In this document: piece by piece, positions 53,210 to 60,346 of the stretch
How the letters are laid out: each line of letters opens with the position of its first letter
Numbering within the stretch: the stretch's first letter is position 1
DNA from: Dactylosporangium vinaceum
GTDB taxonomy: Bacteria > Actinomycetota > Actinomycetes > Mycobacteriales > Micromonosporaceae
Direction: 5' to 3'
Assembly (NCBI RefSeq): GCF_019904175.1
Contig: NZ_CP061913.1
Location: 5,208,001-5,272,000, forward strand
DNA length: 64,000 bases
Made by a program: the position numbers and the translations under genes
The notes under the pieces: generated by a model
What the model was told of the DNA's origin: nothing
What the model saw: the letters and a program-made list of their open reading frames with translations, nothing else
The model's database searches: none

Positions 53210-54166
53210 TCAGCGGAGCTGCGGCAGGAAACGGTGCCGGGTGAGGGCGGCCGTCGTCTCGATTGCGAGGACGGCGACGAATGCGGTGATCGCGAGGATG
53301 ACGACCCAGGCCCAGATTCGGTACCCCGGCGGGTGGGCGTACGCGATCCAGTGCAGCGCGAAGGTGGCGACCGCCGCGTACGGGAAGGCGAACGCCCAGG
53401 ATCCCGGGCTGAAGTGCAGGTGGCGGTACAGGCCGATGAGCCGCAACTGGACCAGGGCGGCCAGGAGTGTGTAGCCGGCGAACCCGAAGGTGACGGCGTC
53501 GACCTTGCCGTGGGTGATGGCCAGGTACGCCAGGCCCGCGAGGGCGGGCGGTCCCACCCCGATCGCCAGCGTTGGTTGCAGTGGTGGGGGAGGCGGCGGG
53601 CGGAAGTAGCGGCGGGCCAGGATCATCGGCTCGAGGACCAGCCACGACACGAGACCGAGGCCGAAGCACACCCGGGCGGTGCCCGGCCAGCCGGCCAGGG
53701 CCGCGCCCACGGTGGCGATAAACCCTCCGGCGACCGTGGGCAGCACGTATCCGTGGTGCAGCCGGTCGAGGTCGAGGCCACCGAGGATCCACTGGCCGGC
53801 CAGCCCGATCGTGACGGTGGCGAACACCCCGAACAGCCACTGACCCGCTGCCCGATCGTGTCGCATCAGGCCGATGGCCAGCAGCATGCCGACGATCGGG
53901 ATCAGCGACACGAACGGCCCCAGCACCGGGTCGGCCAGTTCGGCGGGCCAGCCGCCGGGTCGCCGCGGTACCTGCACGACGTAGCTGACGACGAGCGTCA
54001 GCCACACCACGGCGGCTGACGCGCACAGGATGTCGGTCATGACTGCGGGTGTCAACTGCAGCAGGGCGGCGTAGCCCCAGCAGCCGGCCAGGCCGGTCAG
54101 GCCGTATGCGATGCCGAACAGATTCGGAGTGATCCCGACGTGTGGCTCGCTCGTCCGAGTGCTCAC
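53210..54166 (-). CDS. TDT-family membrane transporter (TehA/SLAC1-like)
   Basis: A 318-residue membrane protein with ten predicted helices and the fivefold helical-pair arrangement of the tellurite-resistance/dicarboxylate transporter (TDT) family. Marks include N-L-F-G-I-A-Y-G-L-T-G-L-A-G-C-W early on and F-A-F-P-Y-A-A-V-A-T near the end. Members carry anions such as malate, sulfite, nitrate or formate-like anions passively. Since no FocA is present near pflB, this channel is a speculative exit for formate or acetate, but it lies 17 kb away. Monocistronic. Confidence 0.82.
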   Translation of the reverse strand: MSTRTSEPHVGITPNLFGIAYGLTGLAGCWGYAALLQLTPAVMTDILCASAAVVWLTLVVSYVVQVPRRPGGWPAELADPVLGPFVSLIPIVGMLLAIGLMRHDRAAGQWLFGVFATVTIGLAGQWILGGLDLDRLHHGYVLPTVAGGFIATVGAALAGWPGTARVCFGLGLVSWLVLEPMILARRYFRPPPPPPLQPTLAIGVGPPALAGLAYLAITHGKVDAVTFGFAGYTLLAALVQLRLIGLYRHLHFSPGSWAFAFPYAAVATFALHWIAYAHPPGYRIWAWVVILAITAFVAVLAIETTAALTRHRFLPQLR

Positions 54167-54311
54167 GGCGGCGCACTACCCTGCGCACCGGCGCTTATCC
54201 CGCACCGGCGCGGCGGCTACCGCGGGCAGGTGCACGCGCGGGGTCGCTCGCTCCTACACGCTGTCGGAGTCGCCAAATCGGATATAGAGGAGATAAGCCA
54301 GATAGTCCACC

Positions 54312-54494
54312 ATGCGGCGGGTCACCGTCATCGGCCTGACGGGCGCCGCGGTGATCGGCGGCGTGCTCGCCGCCGCCGGCGTCGCCAACGCCGCCACGAC
54401 CCCGCACCACCACCCGGCCACGAGGACGAACGCGCACCACAACCCGCGAAGACCACCACGATCCACCACCACGCCTCCACCAGGAAGCCGGTGA
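54312..54494 (+). CDS. Possible short secreted His-rich peptide
   Basis: A 60-residue frame with an N-terminal signal-like segment (M-R-R-V-T-V-I-G-L-T-G-A, hydrophobic to about 27, A-N-A cleavage) and a His/Pro/Thr/Arg tail (P-H-H-H-P, H-H-N-P-R-R-P-P). Its stop overlaps the GTG of the BlaI gene (GTGA), which suggests coupling. The ribosome-binding site (GAGGAG) is about 20 nt away, so the call is weak. Metal binding is conceivable. Confidence 0.4.
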   Translation: MRRVTVIGLTGAAVIGGVLAAAGVANAATTPHHHPATRTNAHHNPRRPPRSTTTPPPGSR

Positions 54495-54874
54495 GCGCGA
54501 CCACGCGGACGTTCACGACCACGCACGCGGGGGAGGCGGAGGTCCTCGGCGCACTGTGGGCGGCGGGCCGGCCGTGCACGCCGGGCGAGGTCCACGCCGC
54601 GCTCGGCGCCCGGTCCGGGTACACCACCGTCCAGACGATCCTGGCCCGCCTGTACGACAAGCACCTCGTGCGCCGGCGCGCGGAGGACCGGGCGCACGCG
54701 TACTGGCCGGTGAAGGACGGCGCGGACCTGACGGCGGACCGGATGCGGGCGCTGCTGAGCGAGCGCGCCGACCGCCGGGAGGTACTCCAGCGATTCGTGC
54801 ACGGGCTCGACGACGACGAGGCCGCCGCACTGCGGGCACCGCTCGACGAGGACGGGAGCGGGAGGCGCCCGTGA
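54491..54874 (+). CDS. BlaI/MecI-type transcriptional repressor
   Basis: A 127-residue winged-helix repressor: A-E-V-L-G-A-L-W-A-A-G-R-P, then the recognition part G-Y-T-T-V-Q-T-I-L-A-R-L-Y-D-K-H-L-V, wing and a C-terminal dimerisation helix. In the Bla/Mec system the M56 partner cleaves the repressor on signal. The downstream M56-like gene overlaps by GTGA but has lost its metalloprotease core, so this repressor can no longer be released by that partner. Confidence 0.87.
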   Translation: MSATTRTFTTTHAGEAEVLGALWAAGRPCTPGEVHAALGARSGYTTVQTILARLYDKHLVRRRAEDRAHAYWPVKDGADLTADRMRALLSERADRREVLQRFVHGLDDDEAAALRAPLDEDGSGRRP

Positions 54875-55563
54875 GGTATTGCGTATACGTACCGCTGCTG
54901 GTGTGCGGACTGCTCGCCGCGGCCCGCGTGTCGCCGGGGGCCGGCGCGTGGATGCTGACCGGCGTCGGCCTCGCCGCGGCGGTGTCGTCGGGGTGGACGT
55001 CACTGCTGCCGCCCGCGACGCTGTTCGACGACGTGCCGTGGCGGCCGGACCGGCTTCGGCTGCTGGACCCGGTGCCGGCCCTCGTCGCCGTCGCCGCCGC
55101 GGCCGTGCTCGGCGGCGGTGGCTACCGGCTGACCCGCTCCTCCTGGCTGGCGGCGGCCACCATCCGGCGCCTGCGCCGGCCGTGCCGGGAGTCCACCCCG
55201 GCGGACAATCTCGTCGTCGCCGACCGGGAACGCCCGCACGCGGTCGCCGTGCGCGGCTGTGGGACGCGGAGGCCCGCCGACGCCGCCGCCTCCGCGGCCG
55301 CCGCGCAGCGCGGCTACCGCACCAGCCGGACCGTCTCCGTCACGCTGCTGGTCGCCGGCCTGCTGCTTGCCCTGGCCGCCGCGGCGCCGGGCAACGCATG
55401 CAGCAGCGGCGGGCCGGTTGAACCGGGCCCGCCGCGTCGCGTCCGGCCGGGCGCTCAGCCCTTGACAGGCCGGCTGCCGCTGTCGTCGAAGCTGACGCTG
55501 ATCTTGCGCGGCTTGGCCCGGTCGGACACCGGAATCCGCAGCCGCAGCACCCCGCTGTCGTAG
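54871..55563 (+). pseudogene. M56/BlaR1-like membrane protease remnant
   Basis: A GTG start coupled to the BlaI gene. The N-terminal part (about 1-115) has the three-helix plan and L-V-V-A-D-R-E-R-P-H-A-V-A segment of actinomycete M56 proteins. The expected continuation with the HExxH metal site and E-R-W-A-D-E is absent, and the frame jumps directly to a final hydrophobic helix (V-T-L-L-V-A-G-L-L-L-A-L). Homology stops near 55400 and the frame then runs antisense into hsp20. Interpreted as an internal deletion. An M56-unrelated small membrane protein is the alternative. Confidence 0.65.
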
Positions 55564-55880
55564 CTGGCCTCGAGCTTGTCGGTGTCCAGGGTGTCGCCGA
55601 GGTACAGCTGCCGGCTGAACACGCCCGTCGGGCGCTCGGCCAGCACGGTCTCGACGGCGTCGCCGGCCGGGCGGTGCCGCTCGGCCCGCACCTGCAGCAC
55701 GTTGCGCTCGACGGTGATGTCGATGGAGTCGGGGTCGACGCCGGGAAGGTCGAAGTAGACGTTGAACCAGTCGCCGTCGCGAATGGCGTCGACGTGCATG
55801 ACCGCCGGCCGTCCCGCGGTGCCGGCCAGCTGCTCGAACGCTCGGTCAATCTCGCGGAAGGGGTCGGTGCGCATCAGCAT
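55455..55880 (-). CDS. Hsp20/alpha-crystallin small heat-shock protein
   Basis: A 141-residue ATP-independent chaperone with a short N-terminal arm (R-T-D-P-F-R-E-I-D-R-A-F-E-Q-L), alpha-crystallin domain (about 28-120) with F-D-L-P-G-V-D, V-L-A-E-R-P-T-G-V-F-S-R and the strand-end G-V-L-R-L-R-I-P, and a C-terminal I-S-V-S tail. ATG 55880 has better spacing from GAGGAGGAG than 55886. Small Hsp20s (HspX) are a DosR hallmark, but this gene instead carries HspR-type operators, so heat/protein-damage control is expected. Confidence 0.93.
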   Translation of the reverse strand: MLMRTDPFREIDRAFEQLAGTAGRPAVMHVDAIRDGDWFNVYFDLPGVDPDSIDITVERNVLQVRAERHRPAGDAVETVLAERPTGVFSRQLYLGDTLDTDKLEASYDSGVLRLRIPVSDRAKPRKISVSFDDSGSRPVKG

Positions 55881-55921
55881 GGCCATCTCCTCCTCGGTCT
55901 CCCCACTGTCCTCAGATCCAC

Positions 55922-56018
55922 GTTGAGTCTCTCTCGCTCAACTTCACCTTCAGATTTAGCTCCGCCGCGCGGCCCTGTCAAGCGAAACCGCAGAAGAGTT
56001 GACCGCGACTGACTCAAC
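55922..56018 (-). promoter_or_regulatory. hsp20 promoter flanked by two HAIR-like operators
   Basis: On the minus strand -35 TTGACA (55976-55981), 17 bp and -10 TAAATC (55953-55958) form a near-consensus promoter. GTTGAG-N9-CTCAAC (55922-55942) lies over the transcript start region and GTTGAC-N9-CTCAAC (55998-56018) lies upstream of the -35. The arm sequence and exact 9-bp spacing follow the HspR element CTTGAG-N9-CTCAAG. Confidence 0.78.
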
Positions 56019-56099
56019 TTTGTCGCACGGGGCGGATCAGGTCGGCGCGACGCTGCGCTCCGGGAGTGTCAGGGGTGATTCATCGACGAGAGGTGACCG

Positions 56100-56480
56100 A
56101 TGGACGAGGATTTCGTCGACTTCGTGCGGCGCCGGGGCGAGCACCACCTGAGAACGGCAGTCCTGCTCACCGGGTGTGGCATCGACTGGACACCGCAGAT
56201 CGCCCCGGGCTTGCCGGGTCCCGGGTTCGGCATCGGGTGCGGGTTGTCCGCCGTCACCGGGAGCCGGCCCGGCGCCGGCGCGAGGACCGGCACCGCGACC
56301 GGCCCGCGGACCCGGACCGCCTCCGACACCGGCGACCGTCTGCGTGCCGACCGGGTAGTACCGGACGCCGGCGACGGCCATGGTCGAGGTGTTCGGCGTC
56401 ATGCGGGCCGGGTGTTGCGGCGACTGTCACGCGCGCTCCACCGTCTCGACGCGCGGCGCGGCGCGGCGCGGCTCAGCTGA
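56100..56480 (+). pseudogene. SigE-family sigma factor remnant (N-terminus only)
   Basis: GAGGTGA precedes an ATG encoding M-D-E-D-F-V-D-F-V-R-R-R-G and L-R-T-A-V-L-L-T-G. This is the start of actinomycete SigE-family ECF sigma factors (D-F-V-x-R-x-x-x-L-L-R-x-A-x-L-L-T-G). After about residue 26 the sequence turns into Gly/Pro/Arg low-complexity translation without sigma regions 2 or 4, and continues antisense into the GTPase gene. Only 56100-56180 is supported as homologous. A functional role is unlikely. Confidence 0.6.
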
Positions 56481-57480
56481 ACATGCCTTTGAGCACGGCG
56501 CCGGTCACGCGGATCGCGTTGCCGAGCGGCTTGGAGCCGGTCCACCGCTCCGCGGCGTCGGCGAAGCGATCGACGATGCCCCGCTCGTGCCGATCCTTGT
56601 CCCCGATCATCTTCGTGCCGCCGGACTTGTTCAGGTCGTCCTTCTTCTTCCGCGTCTCGTACTCCTTGCGCTGCCGTTCATCGAGGTCCTGGAGCCTGGC
56701 CTCGAGCTCGGCGATGCGCTTGCGGTCGCGCTCGGACCGCTTGTGCTGGCGCTCGATCGCGCGCTCCGCCGCCTTGCCGACCGCGTCGCGCCACGGGGGC
56801 AGGGTGTCGCCCGGGAGGCCGACGAGCACCGCGTCCAGCACGCCGTAGAGGTTCCAGCCGCTCAGCGCATCGAACGCCACGATCTGGCCGAGCGTGAACG
56901 CCTGGTTGTGCGTACCCTCGCGGAGATCCGCCAGCAGCGCGCGGCGCGCCTCCTCGATGCGGGCCAGGCCCTCCGGCTCGAGCGGGCCGCCGATGCCGGC
57001 CATCTCGAGCGGCTGCAGCTCACCGTCGATCTCGATGTTCAGCAGCGCCAGCCGGTTGTAGGCGATGACGATCCGCTGCGGCGGCACACCGCACTCCAGC
57101 AGCAGCTTGACGGTGCGCAGCGTCCCGATGCCGGCCGGGCGGGGCGGAGTGGTGACCACGATGAACCCGTGCGCCTGCTCCACCCGGCGCCGGTACATCT
57201 CCCGGTATTCGCGGTCGCGCTCCTTGGAGTCGCCGAGGCCGGGGAGGTCCACGACCTGGATGTGCTCACCCCGCGCCTCCCACTCGTACACCTCGTCCGC
57301 GGCCGTACCGCGGGAGAAGTGCCCGACCGCGCCGACGTCGGCTCCGAACAGGGTGTTGATGGTGGTCGTCTTCCCGGAGCCCATCGCGCCGCAGACCAGC
57401 ACGCACGGGCGCCTGTTCTTCGGCAGCTTCGCCCGGTGCTGGTCGATGAGCTCCTGGAGATCGGCCTGGACGTCAACCAT
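56473..57480 (-). CDS. P-loop GTPase (YfjP/dynamin-like G domain), copy 1
   Basis: A 335-residue protein: a G domain (about 20-215) with Walker A G-A-M-G-S-G-K-T-T-T, switch II D-L-P-G-L-G-D-S-K-E-R-D, and Y-N-R-L at the G4 position in place of N-K-x-D. It then has a long charged coiled coil (about 235-285, K-R-S-E-R-D-R-K-R) and a C-terminal amphipathic tail. The coiled coil suggests oligomerisation. It starts 38 bp after the stop of a close paralogue, so both probably function together as a heteromeric pair, as in IRG/dynamin-like GTPase pairs. Confidence 0.85.
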   Translation of the reverse strand: MVDVQADLQELIDQHRAKLPKNRRPCVLVCGAMGSGKTTTINTLFGADVGAVGHFSRGTAADEVYEWEARGEHIQVVDLPGLGDSKERDREYREMYRRRVEQAHGFIVVTTPPRPAGIGTLRTVKLLLECGVPPQRIVIAYNRLALLNIEIDGELQPLEMAGIGGPLEPEGLARIEEARRALLADLREGTHNQAFTLGQIVAFDALSGWNLYGVLDAVLVGLPGDTLPPWRDAVGKAAERAIERQHKRSERDRKRIAELEARLQDLDERQRKEYETRKKKDDLNKSGGTKMIGDKDRHERGIVDRFADAAERWTGSKPLGNAIRVTGAVLKGMFS

Positions 57481-57517
57481 TCGACGATGCCCTTTCACTG
57501 CGTCGCGATGCCGTTGC

Positions 57518-58183
57518 TCAGCCGATCGTGCCGAGCGCCCGGCCGAGCAGGGGAAATACGTTCCAGCCGGTGAGCGCGTCATACGGCACGACCTGTCCGG
57601 TCCGAAACTGCGGGACTCCCGTGGCCGCGGTGAGCGCGTGGATGAATGCCGCGGTGCCGTGCTCGACCGCGGCCCGGCTCTCCGGCTCGACCGGGCCCGT
57701 GGCGCCCATCGCGACCGGATGGAGCTCGCCGTCGACCTCGACGTTGAGCATCGTGAGGCGGTTGAACCCGAAGACGATACGGTCCGGCCGCACGCCGTTC
57801 TTGAGCAGTGCCTTGACGGTACGCAGCGTCGGCAGCGATGCCGGTCGCGGTGGCGTCACCACCACGATGAACGCGTCGGCCGCCCTGGCCCAGCGGCGAA
57901 ATGACGCCTTGGATGCCTGATCGCGCTCCTTGGAGTCGCCGAGGCCGGGCACGTCGACGAGCACGATGTGCCGCTGCGGCTCGCCCCAGCGATATCGGCT
58001 CATGTGCTCGGTGCCGCGGGAAAGGTGGCCGACGACCCCGACCTCCCGCCCGCACGCGGTGTTGATCGTCGTCGTCTTGCCGATACCCGTACCGCCGCAG
58101 ATCATGATCGCGGGCTTGCGCCGGCGCTTACGGTATCTGCGGACTTCTTCGAGAAAGATCGAGCGTTGGATAGCGTCGGCCAC
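57518..58183 (-). CDS. P-loop GTPase (YfjP/dynamin-like G domain), copy 2
   Basis: A 221-residue G domain without the coiled-coil tail of copy 1: Walker A G-G-T-G-I-G-K-T-T-T, D-V-P-G-L-G-D-S-K-E-R-D, F-N-R-L at G4, and the shared C-terminal V-P-Y-D-A-L-T-G-W-N. GTG 58183 is chosen from local context; an ATG at 58324 would add a non-conserved Arg/Ser-rich stretch. First gene of the two-GTPase operon. Function unknown; ribosome, membrane or defence-related roles occur in relatives. Confidence 0.82.
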   Translation of the reverse strand: MADAIQRSIFLEEVRRYRKRRRKPAIMICGGTGIGKTTTINTACGREVGVVGHLSRGTEHMSRYRWGEPQRHIVLVDVPGLGDSKERDQASKASFRRWARAADAFIVVVTPPRPASLPTLRTVKALLKNGVRPDRIVFGFNRLTMLNVEVDGELHPVAMGATGPVEPESRAAVEHGTAAFIHALTAATGVPQFRTGQVVPYDALTGWNVFPLLGRALGTIG

Positions 58184-58357
58184 GGCGTCACCACTCGGTC
58201 GTCGCGCTTCACGGCACGTCGACGGTACCGTGGTTTCGCCGTCGAATTCGGACGCTCCACGCTGCTGAACGCATGGAAGCACGTGCCCGTGTGACGCCTG
58301 CGCCGATCCGATCGGCGGACGCATTCCGGTGATTACTGGTGGCTGACCCGTTGAAGG

Positions 58358-59170
58358 CTAGGCGGTGAAGCGGTGGGCCTGGCCGTTGTGGACGTCGGTC
58401 ACCCACTCCCAGCCGGGCCGGGCCGACGGGCCGATGCGGGAGTCGTCGGGAGCCCGGCCGTCGCGCAGTGCGTGCACATACGCGCGGTCCAGGTCGATGC
58501 GGGCCTGCGCCTGCCCGGGGCCGCCGACGCCGCCGTGCCCGGGCACGACGGCCCGCGCGCCGGCGGCCACGGACTCCAGCAGGCTCAGCGCGGCCAGGTA
58601 GTCGGGAACAGGGTCCTCGGCGCCGCCGCCCAGGCCGAACATCGGGATCAGCACGTCGGAGAGCATGTCGCCGGCGACGAGGACGCCGGGGTCCTCGATG
58701 AACAGCGCGGCGTGGCCGGGCGCGTGGGCCCGGTGCTCGAGCACGCGGACCCGCGGGCCGTCCCACGGCACGTGCGAGCTTCCGGCCGGGAGGGCGGTGA
58801 CCAGACCGTACAGGTCGAGCTTGACGTTGTCCTCGATCCCCGTGCCGGCCAGGTGCTCGATGATCTCGGCCTGGGCGGCCGGGTCCGTGGACTCCGCGCG
58901 GGCGATCTCGGCGCAGCGGGGTGTGCCGTAGCGCGGTGGCGTGCCGAGGGCCGGGTGCCACAGCAGGTGGTCCCAGTGCGGGTGGGTCGAGAAGCCGGCC
59001 ACGACCGGCCGGCCGAGCGTGGCCAGGTCGTCCGCGAGGCAGGTCAGCTCGTGGTCCTGGACGCCGGGGTCGATGAGCAGCACGCCCGAGGCGCCCTGCA
59101 CCACTATCGCGTTGCTCTGGATGAACTCGCTTTCGTGGACGAGTACCCCCGCAGCGATTGTCCTCAGCAC
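58358..59170 (-). CDS. Metallo-beta-lactamase-fold hydrolase
   Basis: A 270-residue MBL-fold enzyme. The dinuclear metal motif is T-H-P-H-W-D-H (HxHxDH, about 63-68), followed by A-P-G-H-A-A and D-M-L-S-D for the remaining ligands and a late P-G-H-G. Such proteins hydrolyse thioesters, lactones or phosphodiesters, or act as quorum-quenching lactonases; G-H-A-A-L-F with D-P-G-V is generic. The start overlaps the stop of the upstream reductase gene by 7 bp, so the two are coexpressed. Confidence 0.88.
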   Translation of the reverse strand: MLRTIAAGVLVHESEFIQSNAIVVQGASGVLLIDPGVQDHELTCLADDLATLGRPVVAGFSTHPHWDHLLWHPALGTPPRYGTPRCAEIARAESTDPAAQAEIIEHLAGTGIEDNVKLDLYGLVTALPAGSSHVPWDGPRVRVLEHRAHAPGHAALFIEDPGVLVAGDMLSDVLIPMFGLGGGAEDPVPDYLAALSLLESVAAGARAVVPGHGGVGGPGQAQARIDLDRAYVHALRDGRAPDDSRIGPSARPGWEWVTDVHNGQAHRFTA

Positions 59171-59751
59171 TGGCGCGCTCCGGCGATGGCGTAGTGGTGC
59201 ATCGTGACGCCCTGCTTGAACGCCTGGTGCTCGAGCAGCTCCAGGTCGAGCGGGCGGTCGTAGTCGTCGAACAGGGGGCGGCCGAAGCCCAGGTACGAGG
59301 GGTGCGTGAACAGCAGCAGCTCGTCGAGCAGCCCGGCCCGCAGCAGCTGCGTCGCGAGGTTCGCCCCGCCCACGCCGATGGCGCCGTCGGTCTCGGCGCG
59401 CAGGGCGGCGAGCTGCTCGATGGCGTTGTCACCGCCGAAGACCCGGGTGTTGTACTGCGCGCTGCCGCGACTGCGCGACACGAGGACCTTCGGCACCGCG
59501 GTCCAGATCTCGCCGTACTCCCGCATGACGTCCGGCAGCGACTCGTCCCCGCGGGCCCGCGGCCAGTACTCCTCCATCGTCTCGTACACGACGCGGCCCT
59601 GCACCATCAGCACCAGTCCCCGCGCCCGCGCGTTGAACTCGCGGTGCAGCTCCTCGTCGATGTGCAGCCACTCGCCCGCGCCGTTGTCCCCCGGCACCTG
59701 CTCGATCTTCAGGTCGAGGGACACGTTCATCCAGTACACGAAGCGGCCCAT
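59164..59751 (-). CDS. Dihydrofolate reductase-like (RibD C-terminal) protein
   Basis: A 195-residue oxidoreductase of the RibD-C/DHFR fold: M-G-R-F-V-Y-W-M-N-V-S-L-D at the N-terminus, G-R-V-V-Y-E-T-M, P-K-V-L-V-S-R-S, and the NADPH-binding G-V-G-G-A-N-L-A-T-Q. Many actinomycete copies of this family are of unknown substrate. ATG 59751 (MGRFVY) is chosen. A 25-bp imperfect palindrome and a divergent HxlR gene lie upstream, which suggests HxlR control. Confidence 0.87.
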   Translation of the reverse strand: MGRFVYWMNVSLDLKIEQVPGDNGAGEWLHIDEELHREFNARARGLVLMVQGRVVYETMEEYWPRARGDESLPDVMREYGEIWTAVPKVLVSRSRGSAQYNTRVFGGDNAIEQLAALRAETDGAIGVGGANLATQLLRAGLLDELLLFTHPSYLGFGRPLFDDYDRPLDLELLEHQAFKQGVTMHHYAIAGARQC

Positions 59752-59768
59752 GCTCGCCCCCATCCCTC

Positions 59769-59793
59769 TAGTGATTGCGATTTGCAACCACTA
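59769..59793. promoter_or_regulatory. HxlR-type operator
   Basis: TAGTG-A-TTGC-N5-GCAA-C-CACTA spans 59769-59793, symmetric in both arms except for one position on each side. It lies between divergent RibD-C-like and hxlR genes, which are classical partners. Confidence 0.65.
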
Positions 59794-59829
59794 TATTGGG
59801 GACGGCGAAGTGCCTGTCAAGGAGGAGAC

Positions 59830-60333
59830 GTGGAGCCACGGTCCGAGTGCCCGATCAACGCCGCCGTCGAGGTCCTCGGCGACCGCTGGTCACTGCTCGT
59901 CCTGCGCGACGTCATCTTCGGCGACCGCCGCTACTTCCGGGCGCTGCTCACCGGCTCCATCGAGGGCATCGCGTCGAACATCCTGGCCGACCGCCTGGTC
60001 CGCCTCGTCGAGGCCGGCCTGCTGACCCGCGGCACCGCCGCCCGCGGCCAGCGGGCCCGCTACAGCCTCACCGAGGCCGGCATCCAGACGCTGCCCATCA
60101 TCTACGCCCTGGGCAACTGGGGCCTCGACTGGCTCCCTGGCGGCGGCGAACTGCGCGTCCGCCAGCAGCTGATGCGCGCCGAGGGCCCGCGGTTCGTCGA
60201 GGACCTCATGGACGAGCTGCGCGTCCGCCACCTCGACGCCCCGCCGAAGCCACGAGAGGGCCCCGGCCCCCTCGAACGCCTGGCCGCCGCGTACGCCGCG
60301 GCGCAGGCGCGCGAGGGGGGCGCCGCACCCTGA
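59830..60333 (+). CDS. HxlR family transcriptional regulator
   Basis: A 167-residue winged-helix regulator. The HxlR signature is C-P-I-N-A-A-V-E-V-L-G-D-R-W-S-L-L-V-L-R-D (about 7-27), then S-N-I-L-A-D-R-L-V-R-L-V-E-A-G-L-L and R-Y-S-L-T-E-A-G. The conserved Cys near the N-terminus can sense electrophiles in other members. GGAGGAGA precedes the GTG. It has an extended Arg/Ala C-terminal tail. It probably represses the divergent reductase operon. Confidence 0.92.
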   Translation: MEPRSECPINAAVEVLGDRWSLLVLRDVIFGDRRYFRALLTGSIEGIASNILADRLVRLVEAGLLTRGTAARGQRARYSLTEAGIQTLPIIYALGNWGLDWLPGGGELRVRQQLMRAEGPRFVEDLMDELRVRHLDAPPKPREGPGPLERLAAAYAAAQAREGGAAP

Positions 60334-60346
60334 GCGCCGGTGCGGC
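60322..60346. terminator. Hairpin between convergent genes
   Basis: GCCGCACC (60322-60329) pairs with GGTGCGGC (60339-60346). It overlaps the end of hxlR and abuts the stop of the convergent hydrolase gene. Confidence 0.6.

Noticed and set aside
55922..55942. CIRCE element of HrcA
   Set aside because: CIRCE is TTAGCACTC-N9-GAGTGCTAA; the arms here are GTTGAG/CTCAAC, i.e. HAIR-like.
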